NCBI GenBank assembly: GCA_013286985.1
Contig: JABDEQ010000019.1
Span: 1 to 34,737 of the forward strand
DNA length: 34,737 nt
Origin: Bacteroidota bacterium
GTDB lineage: Bacteria; Bacteroidota; Bacteroidia; Sphingobacteriales; Sphingobacteriaceae
Direction: 5' to 3'
Under the pieces are notes generated by a model. It was not told the origin of the DNA, did not search any database, and saw only the letters and a list, made by a program, of their open reading frames with translations. Positions 8,343 to 17,236 of the stretch are shown here, piece by piece. How positions within the stretch are numbered: position 1 is the stretch's first letter; each line of letters begins with the position of its first letter. A program made the position numbers and the translations under genes.

Positions 8343-8858
8343 TTATTTTAAGCCTAATTTCAATTTCACTGCTGCTAACAGGTCGTCACCATCAGGAGAT
8401 ACGATCAAAGGAGAACCTTGTGATGAATCAAATACATAAGTGTAACCTTTTTCTTTAGCAACATCTGATACTGCGGCACGTGCTTTGTCAATTAATGGTT
8501 TTGAAAGCTCATTAGTTTTAGCATCAACTTTTTGCTGGGCATCATTTTGATAATCCTGCATACGTTTCTGGATATCCTGTAACTCAGCTTGTTTGGCAGT
8601 GCGGGCAGCATCTGTCATAGTAGCCTGGTTTTTTGTATAATCCTGACCTTTTGACTGCAATTCAGTGTTCATAGCAGTAAGCTGATCAATAAATTGTTTT
8701 TGATAAATGTCAACCTGCGACCTGATAGTTTTATACTCAGGCATTTGAGTAACTAATTGACCAAAATTAATATAACCAATTTTGGTTTGCGCTTTCGCAA
8801 AGTTGCCTACAAATAACATGCTTACTGCAACTAAAGCAACTTTTAATAATTTTTTCAT
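8343..8858 (-). CDS. OmpH/Skp-family periplasmic chaperone (second of two)
   Basis: The 171-residue protein has a signal peptide (MKKLLKVALVAVSMLFVGNFAKA, giving QTKIGYI) and a helical, Gln/Lys/Asp-rich middle part that would form the tentacle-like coiled coil of Skp. The opening KIGYINFGQLVTQMPEYK and the closing YVFDSSQG...DDLLAAV are typical of OmpH-family proteins. Skp proteins hold unfolded outer-membrane proteins in the periplasm and hand them to BamA. It follows a paralogue and bamA in the same direction and ends before a strong terminator. The 58-base gap to its paralogue has no obvious promoter. Confidence 0.92.
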   Translation of the reverse strand: MKKLLKVALVAVSMLFVGNFAKAQTKIGYINFGQLVTQMPEYKTIRSQVDIYQKQFIDQLTAMNTELQSKGQDYTKNQATMTDAARTAKQAELQDIQKRMQDYQNDAQQKVDAKTNELSKPLIDKARAAVSDVAKEKGYTYVFDSSQGSPLIVSPDGDDLLAAVKLKLGLK

Positions 8859-8916
8859 TTTTTTTTGTGTGTTGTTCTGTGTTTAAAAATAGTGGGATAA
8901 TTATAATTAAAAAAAT

Positions 8917-9447
8917 TTATTTTGCAAATGCTCCGGGCTTTAATCCTAGCCTGGTAATTACTTCATTACTTTTATCATAGCGCGGATTAGCATAAAGCAT
9001 AATCACTTCGCTGTTTTTGTCAAAAATCATATCCAGATCATCGCTTTCTGCAACAGCTTGTATCGCTTTTGACATTTTATCCTGTATCGGTTTAATGATG
9101 GCACTGCTGCGCTGTTCCAACTCCCCTCCCGGGCCAAATTTCTGATTCTGAAAATCCTTTGCCGATTTTTCTTTGTCGGCAATTTCCGCCTCGCGGCGTT
9201 TTTTCATATCGGGCGTCATCAACACCTGGTCGGCATTGTAGGCTTTATATAAGCGGTCAATCTCCTGGTACCGGCTATCAACTTCCTTTTGCCACTGAGC
9301 CGATAGCGCATTCAACTGTTTTTGTGCAGACGAATACTCAGGCATATGTTTCAATATGTAATCCGAGTCTACATAAGCAAACCGCTGTGCATTTGCCGCA
9401 ACAAATGTTAGTAACGTAAGCCCCAGTACTAAAATTATCCGCTTCAT
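8917..9447 (-). CDS. OmpH/Skp-family periplasmic chaperone (first of two)
   Basis: The 176-residue protein has a signal peptide (MKRIILVLGLTLLTFVAANA, giving QRFAYVD) and the OmpH layout: a beta-strand start (RFAYVDSDYILKHMPEYS), a long charged coiled coil and a C-terminal strand ending near DDLDMIFDKNSE. The gene lies 17 bases after bamA, which fits co-expression of the outer-membrane assembly pore and its chaperone. It is similar in plan to the next gene but clearly diverged, with shared MPEY and coiled-coil spacing, so the pair is an old tandem duplication rather than a recent one. Confidence 0.92.
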   Translation of the reverse strand: MKRIILVLGLTLLTFVAANAQRFAYVDSDYILKHMPEYSSAQKQLNALSAQWQKEVDSRYQEIDRLYKAYNADQVLMTPDMKKRREAEIADKEKSAKDFQNQKFGPGGELEQRSSAIIKPIQDKMSKAIQAVAESDDLDMIFDKNSEVIMLYANPRYDKSNEVITRLGLKPGAFAK

Positions 9448-9464
9448 TTATTTTTTTGCGTCCA

Positions 9465-12020
9465 TTAATTAAAACCGCCGTTAAGGCTCTGTGATATGGA
9501 GAAGCTAAATTGCCCTTTATTTGCACTTGGTATACCCGGTATAGCATCAAAGCCATAACCATAATCAAGCCCTAACAATCCAAATATAGGTAAAAACACC
9601 CTCGCTCCAATACCTGCCGAACGCCTAACGTCAAACGGATTAAAGGTATCAAAAGAATTCCAAACATTTCCGCCCTCAGCAAAAGCCAGCACAAATATTG
9701 TTGCTGATTGGCTCTGGATAACCGGATGCCTTAACTCGAAAGTAAACTTATCATAAATAGGGCTTCCAGGATTGGTGTTGGCATTGTAGTTAGTACCCTC
9801 AGGTACTACCGTAAAGTTCTGGTAACCCCTTAATCCTATTATATCACTACCCTGTAAAAACTGGTAGCTCTGCATACCATCACCACCCAGTTTAAACCTT
9901 TCAAACGGCGTAGGACCTACTTCTGAGTTGTACTCACCAATGAAGCCAAATCTTACCTGCGACATCAATACCAGCTTACCGCTTATACGTGTAAACCACT
10001 GCGCATCGTATTTAAATTTATAATACTCAACAAAGTGGTAACGCTCTTCGGGAGTTGCTATTTTATAGTTAATATCGTTAAACAACGAGTATGGCGGTGT
10101 TGCTTGTATAGTTAACTTAATGTTTGAACCAGTTGTTGGATAAATAGGCGCATCAAGCGAGTTACGTGATAATTCCTGCGTTAACTTGATATTATATGAG
10201 GTACCGTTCTGGAACAGGTAGCCGGTATAGTTATCCAGATCATAGTGGTCAACGTTTAACGAGTAATTTAACTGGAAGTAATTATCGGGCCAGTTTAAAC
10301 GTTTACCCAGGGTTATACCTGCACCGTTTATCCGCAAATTATTGTATAACGGGTTGGTTGGTGCATAATACTGCCCGGTTGAACTTAACTGTGTATAAGC
10401 CGAAAACGCAAAATATATTGGTTTTTTACCACCCAGCCATGGCTCAGAAAACGTAAACGAGTAGTTTTGATAAGTACGTCCGCTTGATTGCCCCCTTAAG
10501 CTTAGTTTTTGACCATCACCTTTTGGCAGCGGCTTGTAGTCTTTTAAATGGAAGATATTACGGATAGAGAAGTTATTGAACGTTAAACCCAACGTACCAA
10601 CCAGCATACCGCCGCCGAAACCGCCTGATAGCTCAATCTGATCTGATGGTTTTTCAACCACATTGTAAACTATATCAACTGTACCGTCCTGTGGGTTAAT
10701 GTTGGTAGGTTTAGGCTCAGTTTTTTGCTCGTCAAAGTTTCCTAACTGCCCAATTTCACGGGTACTGCGTATCAATAATTCTTTATTAAATTTCTGTCCA
10801 GGTTTGGTTCTTATCTCACGCATAACCACTTTATCATTTGTTACGTCGTTACCTTTAAGTATAACCCGGTTAATGGTATACTGAGGGCCTTCGTAAACCC
10901 TGATATCCAAATCAACAGTATCGTGATAAATTTTGGTTTGAACCGGATCGGCCTGATAGGTTAAATAACCATCGTTCAGGTAAAATGATGAAACGTCATC
11001 ATTATTAGGTGTTGGGCCGGATAACCTTTTGTTCAATTCATCCTCACTAAATATATCGCCCTTTTTAATTTTAAATATCCTGTTTAACACTTCTGCCGGA
11101 TATTTGGCATTGCCCGACCATTTGATGTTACCGAAATAGTATTTATGACCTTCAAATATTTTAATTTTTATACCTACTGTATTTTCGCCGGTTTTAAAAA
11201 CAGTATCACTTATCAGCTCCGCATCACGATAACCTTTGTCCTGCATCTGGGTAATCAAATTCTGCTTATCCTCATCGTACTTATCCTGCTTGAATTTTCT
11301 GGAGCCGAATAAATTGTACCATTTTTTTGTTCTGGTTTTTGATAAATATTTCGCTAATTTCTTTTGTGAAAACGCCGAGTTACCCTCAAAGGTTACCTGC
11401 GTTATCATTACTTTTTGCTTTTTATCAACCTTAATATTCAGAATTACGCTATTTGCATCTCCCGGATCTTTCCGTTGAACAATAGTAACCGTAGTATTTA
11501 AAAAGCCTTTTTCGTTAAAATGCTTTTTAATAATGGCCGTGGTGGTACTCAGTAAATTCTCATTTACAATTTTCCCGGTTTTGTCCGATAGCTTTTTCTG
11601 CACATCCTCAATTTCACCTTTACGCAAGCCGGTTATATGCATACGCGACAAACGCGGGCGTTCAACAACTGCAATTTCAAGATATATGGTATCCAGGTTT
11701 ATTTTGGTGATGAACAGCTGCACATCATCAAATAAGCCCTGGCTGTACATATTTTTAATAACATTGGCATTAGCCTCACCTGGTAAGTTTATACGGTCGC
11801 CTTTATTCAGTTTTGATATAGTAAGCAATACATCCTTGTCCAGATTTTTTGTACCGGTAATAGTTACACCACCAATTATATAATCTTTAGGGTCCAGGTA
11901 GCTCAAACTATCAGCCGGAAGAGCCGATTTTGAAAGCGAAAACCGTGGTTGGTTCGATATCTGGGCTAGTGCCGCCGTACTCAATACAGAAAAAAGAATA
12001 GCAAAAAGAAATTTATTCAT
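9465..12020 (-). CDS. bamA: Outer membrane protein assembly factor BamA
   Basis: BamA is the essential outer-membrane pore that inserts beta-barrel proteins. The 851-residue protein has a signal peptide ending AALAQ, then POTRA repeats over roughly residues 45-450, recognisable by repeated GNxxFSxxxL-type strand-helix units, and a C-terminal 16-strand barrel (about 470-851). The barrel contains the conserved loop motif GLRGYQNF, corresponding to VRGF/Y of the Omp85 family. The protein ends QFSFSISQSLNGGFN, with a few extra residues after the last strand instead of ending on the aromatic residue. It lies 63 bases after uppS and 17 before ompH, the usual Bacteroidota order. Confidence 0.96.
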   Translation of the reverse strand: MNKFLFAILFSVLSTAALAQISNQPRFSLSKSALPADSLSYLDPKDYIIGGVTITGTKNLDKDVLLTISKLNKGDRINLPGEANANVIKNMYSQGLFDDVQLFITKINLDTIYLEIAVVERPRLSRMHITGLRKGEIEDVQKKLSDKTGKIVNENLLSTTTAIIKKHFNEKGFLNTTVTIVQRKDPGDANSVILNIKVDKKQKVMITQVTFEGNSAFSQKKLAKYLSKTRTKKWYNLFGSRKFKQDKYDEDKQNLITQMQDKGYRDAELISDTVFKTGENTVGIKIKIFEGHKYYFGNIKWSGNAKYPAEVLNRIFKIKKGDIFSEDELNKRLSGPTPNNDDVSSFYLNDGYLTYQADPVQTKIYHDTVDLDIRVYEGPQYTINRVILKGNDVTNDKVVMREIRTKPGQKFNKELLIRSTREIGQLGNFDEQKTEPKPTNINPQDGTVDIVYNVVEKPSDQIELSGGFGGGMLVGTLGLTFNNFSIRNIFHLKDYKPLPKGDGQKLSLRGQSSGRTYQNYSFTFSEPWLGGKKPIYFAFSAYTQLSSTGQYYAPTNPLYNNLRINGAGITLGKRLNWPDNYFQLNYSLNVDHYDLDNYTGYLFQNGTSYNIKLTQELSRNSLDAPIYPTTGSNIKLTIQATPPYSLFNDINYKIATPEERYHFVEYYKFKYDAQWFTRISGKLVLMSQVRFGFIGEYNSEVGPTPFERFKLGGDGMQSYQFLQGSDIIGLRGYQNFTVVPEGTNYNANTNPGSPIYDKFTFELRHPVIQSQSATIFVLAFAEGGNVWNSFDTFNPFDVRRSAGIGARVFLPIFGLLGLDYGYGFDAIPGIPSANKGQFSFSISQSLNGGFN

Positions 12021-12083
12021 TCGAATATTTTAGTGGGCTAAAAATAATTTATACAGTTGTTAAAAAGTGTTAAAAGAAAAAAT

Positions 12084-12824
12084 TTAGTTTACCTGCTCGC
12101 TGGTCATCCCAAAACGGCGCTCACGTTTCTGATAATCAAGTATGGCTTCGTACAAATCTTCCTTGCGGAAATCGGGCCATAACTTAGGCGTAAAGTACAA
12201 TTCGGCATAGGCAATTTGCCAAAGCAAATAGTTACTTATTCTAAATTCGCCACTGGTTCTGATCAGCAATTCTGGATTTGGCATTCCGTGGGTAAATAAA
12301 TTATCTTCAAAAACTTCTTCATTAATGTCATTTAAATCAAGTTCACCCTGTTGAACCTTATCGGCTATATTTTTAACCGCGCGTAATATTTCGCGGCGCG
12401 AGCTGTAACTCAGTGCCAGGGTAAGTACCAAACCAGTGTTGTTTGATGTTTTGTCGATGGCGTTTTGCAGCTCATCATAACACTTCCGCGGCAGCAAATC
12501 CAAATCGCCAATGGCATTAAGGCGCACGTTTTTTTCCATAAAGTTTTTTATCTCTTTATGAATGGTACTCACCATTAACTCCATAATAGCCATCACTTCC
12601 AGCTTTGGCCGGTTCCAGTTTTCAGTTGAAAATGTATATAATGTAAGGTATTTTAGGTTGAGGTTTACAGCACCTTCAACAACATCTCTTACAGAAATAA
12701 CCCCGTTATGATGTCCGAACACTCTTAATTTGCCCTTTTCTTTTGCCCAGCGCCCGTTACCATCCATTATAATGGCAATGTGCTGCGGCAACTTCAACAA
12801 ATCAATCTGATCACTATATCCCAT
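12084..12824 (-). CDS. uppS: Undecaprenyl diphosphate synthase (cis-prenyltransferase)
   Basis: UppS extends farnesyl diphosphate with isopentenyl units to C55 undecaprenyl diphosphate, the lipid carrier for peptidoglycan and surface polysaccharides. The 246-residue protein has the family start IAIIMDGNGRWAKEKG with Asp21 as the magnesium-binding residue, and the C-terminal signature RTSGEFRISNYLLWQIAYAE followed by LYFTPKLWPDF. Motifs and length are normal. Upstream is the longest gap of the window (369 bases), with a possible promoter about 160 bases away. bamA follows 63 bases downstream. Confidence 0.96.
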   Translation of the reverse strand: MGYSDQIDLLKLPQHIAIIMDGNGRWAKEKGKLRVFGHHNGVISVRDVVEGAVNLNLKYLTLYTFSTENWNRPKLEVMAIMELMVSTIHKEIKNFMEKNVRLNAIGDLDLLPRKCYDELQNAIDKTSNNTGLVLTLALSYSSRREILRAVKNIADKVQQGELDLNDINEEVFEDNLFTHGMPNPELLIRTSGEFRISNYLLWQIAYAELYFTPKLWPDFRKEDLYEAILDYQKRERRFGMTSEQVN

Positions 12825-12985
12825 TTTACTGATATTAAAAGCCGGTATTTTGGCTTAAATAAGGCGTTATTTTTTATTACTTACCAATAAACCGCCTAAT
12901 ATTATTTGTTTTTGTTTAATCAATTAGTTTAAAACAGCCCACATCGGCGTTGTTTTTTTACACAAACGCCCATTTTTTCAGGTGA

Positions 12986-12993
12986 CAAAGGTA
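12986..12993 (-). promoter_or_regulatory. Candidate -7 promoter box for uppS-bamA-ompH
   Basis: Read on the minus strand this is TACCTTTG, matching TAnnTTTG. It would give a leader of about 155 bases before the uppS start. No clear -33 TTG was found at 19-21 bases, so the assignment is tentative. Confidence 0.35.
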
Positions 12994-13040
12994 AAACTTA
13001 ATTGTAGTTTTTTTAGTATGCTGATAGAAAAGAAAATGTT

Positions 13041-13130
13041 ATGTTTTTTTTGAGGAAGAAAAAGCCGGAAAAGACGGCGACGAGCGTGAAATCAGCAACA
13101 GATTCTATGGTTGAAAATATAAAGGGTTAA
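13041..13130 (+). CDS. Possible small protein of 29 residues
   Basis: An ATG-started frame on the plus strand encodes MFFLRKKKPEKTATSVKSAT followed by DSMVENIKG and a stop. The peptide is basic at the start and mixed at the end. No family was recognised. The sequence before it (TAGAAAAGAAAATGTT) is A-rich, as many Bacteroidota translation starts are, but it has no clear ribosome site. The stop codon sits inside the hairpin that follows. It could be a real small protein, the broken start of a longer lost gene, or chance. It runs against all its neighbours. Confidence 0.3.
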   Translation: MFFLRKKKPEKTATSVKSATDSMVENIKG

Positions 13131-13163
13131 CAAAGTTCCCCGCTGCAGCAACTTTATTAACCC
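13124..13163 (-). terminator. Hairpin downstream of exbD, possible terminator
   Basis: The arms GGGTTAAcAAAGTT and AACTTTaTTAACCC pair over 13 of 14 positions around a GC-rich 12-base loop. On the minus strand the stem is followed by TTTATATTTTC, a weak T-tract. It starts about 30 bases after the exbD stop, so it probably separates exbD from uppS. Confidence 0.5.
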
Positions 13164-13193
13164 CCAGGCTATCAAATATTCAAACTTGCGACT

Positions 13194-13712
13194 TTAATAA
13201 ACACCCTTTTGTTTTAATAGGTCAATATCTTTAGGAGAAATAGCAGCAATAGCATAGGTAGGCACATTGGTAATATTTAGCTCATCAAGCGTATTTACCA
13301 GGTTTTCGTATACCGAGTGCTCGGCAGGCTTCACCAATACTATAATACCCTTGCCGGTTGATGATTGTATTAATTTGGCATTATCCAAAATAACTTTCCG
13401 CATATCTTTGCCATAGCCAATTAGCCGTGGTTGAGTCAAAGGGTGATCGGCCATTCCCATATACCACAGTACGTGATTGTTTTTGCCAAGGCAAAAGGTC
13501 ATTGTTCTGCTTGCCGGTACGGGGCCCTGTGGACCATCACTCGGCATTACAACCGGCATAACATGTGGTTTAAGAAGAGATGTGGTCAGCATAAAAAAAG
13601 TAATCAATAAAAATGCAAGATCAACCATTGCGGTAAGGTCAACACGAACGGGCATTTTTTTGACGCGGTTTTTACCGCCTGATTTTCCGGGAGATTGGTT
13701 TAGTTCAGCCAT
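13194..13712 (-). CDS. ExbD/TolR-family biopolymer transport protein (orphan)
   Basis: ExbD works with ExbB as an inner-membrane proton-driven motor that energises TonB-dependent import; TolR is a relative. The 172-residue protein has one N-terminal membrane helix (about residues 27-46) containing Asp31 in MVDLAFLLITFFM, the position of the essential proton-carrying aspartate. A periplasmic domain follows. The Lys/Arg-rich cytoplasmic start (GGKNRVKKMPVRVDL) is typical. No exbB or tonB is adjacent, and the gene interrupts the usual nadK-DUF6089-uppS-bamA order. It is flanked by gaps of about 200 and 370 bases, so it is probably transcribed alone. Confidence 0.9.
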   Translation of the reverse strand: MAELNQSPGKSGGKNRVKKMPVRVDLTAMVDLAFLLITFFMLTTSLLKPHVMPVVMPSDGPQGPVPASRTMTFCLGKNNHVLWYMGMADHPLTQPRLIGYGKDMRKVILDNAKLIQSSTGKGIIVLVKPAEHSVYENLVNTLDELNITNVPTYAIAAISPKDIDLLKQKGVY

Positions 13713-13909
13713 GACATTAATGATTTAAGGTTAAACAATAGGTTGAAACGATATAAGGTTTGTCGCTTTTATTATACAACGCTTAAGATACAAAACTTAT
13801 TGCAACAATGATGCAAATAAAAAAGGTTTGTGATGGAAGATTAGAGATTGGGGAGCGATGGATTATTCGGTTGGCAAAAACCGGTATCGGCAATAGGTCC
13901 TTTATAAAA

Positions 13910-14695
13910 TTATAGGGTAAAATAACACTTCTCGGTAACGAAGGTGTAGGAGATGGTAATTTGAGTAAAAAAGTACGTATCGCGGGGGCTAAGATCGCCG
14001 CGCTGGGTGCCGGGTGTGCCGATATAAATGCCGGTCTTTTCGCCCGACCGATCAGACAGCGCCTGCTGCAGCGGGGTAAGCCCTGCCTTTGAGGGGTAAT
14101 AGCCGCTCACATCGTCAAGATAATCAGTATTGGGGTTACGATAACCTATTTCGGCACCTAAAGTAAACTTACCCGCAATGTTGTATTTAACGCCAACACC
14201 ATAAGGGATTGAAAATGCCATGCTTGGAAAGGTAGCTTCGCCATTGGTTTCGGCACCGCGCAAATTATAGGTTTGCCCCTGGTAAACGGTTGTGGGGTTA
14301 TAGTTAACCGCGCCAAAGCCTATATAAATATAAGGTGTCCACACATTACTGGTTACCGAAGGGATATATTTAAAAAAGTTAAATTCAGCTAGTAGGGCGC
14401 CTTCCAGCAGTTTATCATTAAAACTCAAATTGCGCTGCCGGAATTGCGGATCGCTGGAATTACTATCGGCCGCGGCAATTTCACCATAAGTAAAGTTTGC
14501 CCTGAGTGCCAGGTAACCGTTAAAATTGCGCTTAACAAAGAAACTGGCCGATGGACCGCTGACTTTAAGCGGATTGCTGGGATTTAAATCGCCCATATAG
14601 CCTGCACCACCGGCGCCAAGCCCTACCTCCCAGGTTTGAGCCTTTAAACCGAATGATAGTAAAACCAGAAATGTAGCGAGTATAAATTTTGGCAT
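13910..14695 (-). CDS. DUF6089-type outer-membrane beta-barrel protein
   Basis: The 261-residue protein has a signal peptide (MPKFILATFLVLLSFGLKA, giving QTWEVG) and alternating strands ending in an aromatic/hydrophobic residue (FTL). It fits an eight-stranded outer-membrane barrel. The start WEVGLGAGGAGYMGDLNP matches the DUF6089 family, which in many Bacteroidota is found between nadK and uppS/bamA. The function is unknown; the position beside bamA suggests a role in envelope assembly, but that is inference. It begins 9 bases after nadK ends, so the two are very likely co-transcribed. Confidence 0.85.
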   Translation of the reverse strand: MPKFILATFLVLLSFGLKAQTWEVGLGAGGAGYMGDLNPSNPLKVSGPSASFFVKRNFNGYLALRANFTYGEIAAADSNSSDPQFRQRNLSFNDKLLEGALLAEFNFFKYIPSVTSNVWTPYIYIGFGAVNYNPTTVYQGQTYNLRGAETNGEATFPSMAFSIPYGVGVKYNIAGKFTLGAEIGYRNPNTDYLDDVSGYYPSKAGLTPLQQALSDRSGEKTGIYIGTPGTQRGDLSPRDTYFFTQITISYTFVTEKCYFTL

Positions 14696-14704
14696 CCGGT
14701 AAAT

Positions 14705-15586
14705 TTAATAATTGCGGACGTCAAGCCCCCATAGTAATTTGTTTCTTAACGTTGATAAGTAACTTTCATTATTTAAACGGATCAAATTCAGCTTAAATCC
14801 GGCTTTTGTAACTTTAAAACGCATGGTTTTATCAATAATGGCCGTTCTTGAATCGCACGATATCAGGTAGTTGTTGCCACGGCACTCCACATCAAAAGCC
14901 AGTGTGCTGCTATCAGGCAGTACTATGGGCCTTACATTTAAGTTATGCGGCGCATTGGGTGTTAAAACAATACTGTTTGATTGCGGGAAAATAATTGGCC
15001 CGCCACAGCTCAGCGAATAAGCGGTTGAGCCGGTTGAAGTAGATATAATAATACCGTCGCCCCAGTACGAATTTAAAAACTCCTCGTCCAAAAAAACGTG
15101 TGTGGTAATCATGGCCGAGTCGTCGCGTTTATGGATGGTGATATCATTAAGTGCAAAATTATCTTTACCGAATATCTCCAACTCCGAGTCCAGGCTCAGC
15201 AATTCGCGGCTATCCAGCGTAAACTGACGATTTACCACAGCAGTAATGGCGGCAGTAATATCATTCTTATTAATACTGGCTAAAAAACCCAGCCGACCAA
15301 AATTTATACCGATAACAGGTATACCAGTATCACGTATAACGGTTACCATATCCAGCAGGGTGCCGTCACCGCCGAGCGTTAAAAACAAATCAATAAACCC
15401 TTTCAACTGTCCCGAGCAATCCAACACAGTATAATTTACAGATTTAATGGTATCCTTTAAGTAATCGTTCAACTGCGGATGAACGTAGATATCAACCGCG
15501 TGGTGTTTAAGAATATCAAAAACCTGCTGTATGTAAGGCAATGCTACCCCGTCATTAAATGGCCTGCCGTAAACTGCTATTTTCAT
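14705..15586 (-). CDS. nadK: NAD kinase
   Basis: NadK phosphorylates NAD+ to NADP+ in the cytoplasm. The 293-residue protein has the diagnostic GGDGTLLD motif (72-79; Asp74 is the catalytic aspartate), NFGRLGFLA about 25 residues later, an NDITIHKR segment matching the NE/D region, and the glycine/threonine-rich [20 protein letters not shown]. Length and motifs are normal. Upstream, a 94-base gap with tandem repeats separates it from the CBS gene. Downstream it runs almost directly into the DUF6089 gene. Confidence 0.97.
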   Translation of the reverse strand: MKIAVYGRPFNDGVALPYIQQVFDILKHHAVDIYVHPQLNDYLKDTIKSVNYTVLDCSGQLKGFIDLFLTLGGDGTLLDMVTVIRDTGIPVIGINFGRLGFLASINKNDITAAITAVVNRQFTLDSRELLSLDSELEIFGKDNFALNDITIHKRDDSAMITTHVFLDEEFLNSYWGDGIIISTSTGSTAYSLSCGGPIIFPQSNSIVLTPNAPHNLNVRPIVLPDSSTLAFDVECRGNNYLISCDSRTAIIDKTMRFKVTKAGFKLNLIRLNNESYLSTLRNKLLWGLDVRNY

Positions 15587-15596
15587 TTGGTTATTT

Positions 15597-15680
15597 GGTC
15601 ATTTGTCATTAGGTCATTTGTCATTGTTTAATAACCAACGGCCATCGACTATGGACTATGGACTATCGACTATGGTCTAT
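15597..15680. repeat. Two adjoining short-period repeats between the CBS gene and nadK
   Basis: Bases 15597-15626 are two 15-base copies of GGTCATTTGTCATTA that differ only in the last base. Bases 15648-15680 are a 7-base unit (ACTATGG) repeated four times with one change and a partial fifth copy. In addition, 15587-15595 (TTGGTTATT) and 15630-15638 (AATAACCAA) are a perfect 9-base inverted repeat enclosing the 15-base copies. The array touches the stop codon of the CBS gene. Confidence 0.85.
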
Positions 15681-16343
15681 TTACAAATTAAGGTAATTCA
15701 TCAAAGAATCGTACCTGTCCCGTGAGTTATCATTATCATCGGTATGATTAAAAGTGGCTTTTATATCATATTCATAGCGTAAAAAAGTAGCTATAATAGC
15801 CGAAATATCCTGTTTATTTACTTTTAGGGTTACTTCCATCCGTGTAGAATCGGGGAAGGTGCGCACGTAGGAGCTTAGTATCTGGGCATTGTCTGATTCA
15901 ACTATCTGGGCCATGTGGGCCAATGAGTTGTTTTTATTGTTTATCTCCAGCACAATAATGCCTCCGGGCTGCGCCACTGAAGTAAGCTGCGCAAAATAGT
16001 TGGTTAAGGTATTAACAGAAATCAGTCCCAGGTAATTGTTTTTATTATCCAGCACGGGCACCACTGTTAGCTGGCGCTCATAAAACATGCGGATAACATC
16101 ATAAATATGCTGCTCCTCACGCACATAAGGGTTTACCAGCGATAAGGCCAGCGAACCGATAGGGGTTTGATTATCGCTGGTTTCTACCAGGTCGTCCTCG
16201 CTTACCAAACCCAAAAACTGGTCTTCATTTACAATTGGCAGATGCCGTACCCGAAATTCCACCATCCGGTCAATCACCTTCTGTATACTATCAGAAGTAT
16301 GTACCGGTGGAATTGCGTCGGCTATCAGTTCAACTGCAAGCAT
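15681..16343 (-). CDS. CBS-domain pair protein with C-terminal ACT-like domain (AcuB-like)
   Basis: The 220-residue cytoplasmic protein has two CBS motifs (about residues 5-60 and 72-122, with RHLPIVNEDQFLGLVSEDDL and the matching TVVPVLDNKNNYLGLISVNTL-type strand), then an ACT-like region (about 128-198, IIVLEINNKNNSLAHMAQIV). CBS pairs bind adenine nucleotides and ACT domains bind small ligands, so it is probably a sensor of nucleotide or energy state. It starts 2 bases after the hydrolase gene and is followed by nadK, whose product makes NADP. A regulatory link to nucleotide metabolism is possible but not shown. Confidence 0.88.
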   Translation of the reverse strand: MLAVELIADAIPPVHTSDSIQKVIDRMVEFRVRHLPIVNEDQFLGLVSEDDLVETSDNQTPIGSLALSLVNPYVREEQHIYDVIRMFYERQLTVVPVLDNKNNYLGLISVNTLTNYFAQLTSVAQPGGIIVLEINNKNNSLAHMAQIVESDNAQILSSYVRTFPDSTRMEVTLKVNKQDISAIIATFLRYEYDIKATFNHTDDNDNSRDRYDSLMNYLNL

Positions 16344-16345
16344 AA

Positions 16346-17107
16346 TTATTTTTTTATTTTCTCTAAAAACTGCCTTAACAACTTATTAAACTCTTCGGGC
16401 TGCTCCATCATAGCAGCATGTCCGCATTTATCTATCCAGTGCAACTCAGAGTTGGGTAGTTCTTCGTTAAACTCCACTGCCACTTCCGGGGGAGTGATTT
16501 TATCATCTTTTCCCCATATCAATGATACCGGGATGGTGATTTTACCCAAGTCATCCTTCATGTTATGACGAATGGCCGATTTAGCCATAGCCAATATCCT
16601 TATTACGCTATGACGATCATTAATGATACGAAAAACATCATCAACCAATTCTTTAGTTGCCGTTGCCGGATCGTAAAAGGTGTATTCAACCTTTTCTTTT
16701 ATAAAATCATAACTGCCGCGCTTTGGAAACGAACCACCAAAAGCGTTTTCATATAAACCCGAACTACCTGTTAAAACCATTGCTTTAACAACCGACGGAT
16801 AAGCCAGCACATAAATCAGTGCCACATGTCCGCCAAGTGAATTACCCAACAAGGTAACGTTTTTCAGCTTTTTATATCTTACAAATTTGTGAACGTACTT
16901 AGTAAGTGTTTTTACCCCGGTAGTTAACAATGGTAAGTCATAAACAGGCAAAATTGGAATAATAACTCTGTATTCAGAACTAAACTCTTCAATTACTTTT
17001 TCCCAATTGCTTAATGCGCCCATTAAACCATGTAACAGTAATAAAACTTCCCCTTCGCCCTCATCGATATAACTAAAACCGTTTTCCTCTTTAAGCACGA
17101 AATTCAT
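16346..17107 (-). CDS. Alpha/beta-hydrolase fold enzyme
   Basis: This 253-residue cytoplasmic protein has a complete hydrolase triad: nucleophile Ser90 in LGNSLGGHVAL, the acid in IWGKDDKITPP and the histidine in WIDKCGHAAMMEQPEEF. The oxyanion-hole motif LLLHGLMG lies at 23-30. It resembles epoxide-hydrolase and lactonase-like esterases; the substrate cannot be told. It has no signal peptide. It is the first gene of the block running through the CBS gene and nadK to uppS; the CBS gene begins 2 bases after its stop. Confidence 0.9.
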   Translation of the reverse strand: MNFVLKEENGFSYIDEGEGEVLLLLHGLMGALSNWEKVIEEFSSEYRVIIPILPVYDLPLLTTGVKTLTKYVHKFVRYKKLKNVTLLGNSLGGHVALIYVLAYPSVVKAMVLTGSSGLYENAFGGSFPKRGSYDFIKEKVEYTFYDPATATKELVDDVFRIINDRHSVIRILAMAKSAIRHNMKDDLGKITIPVSLIWGKDDKITPPEVAVEFNEELPNSELHWIDKCGHAAMMEQPEEFNKLLRQFLEKIKK

Positions 17108-17236
17108 ATAAATTTATAAAGTTTAAATTTTAAAGTTAACCCGGAATTCAATGCTCCTTAAAAAACGTTAATATTCCGCCATAAAAATAGTTTATTGCAT
17201 TTGAGTTACAACTATTAATGCAATTATTTATATACT

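Larger units (their letters stand above)
12825..13193. other. 369-base gap between exbD and uppS
   Basis: Three things are visible. A TACCTTTG box on the minus strand (12986-12993) could start a leader of about 155 bases for uppS. That leader would include a small GGCGTT/AACGCC hairpin near 12950-12975. A 29-codon open frame on the plus strand occupies 13041-13130. A hairpin at 13124-13163 could end exbD transcription. No larger gene was found on either strand. Confidence 0.6.
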
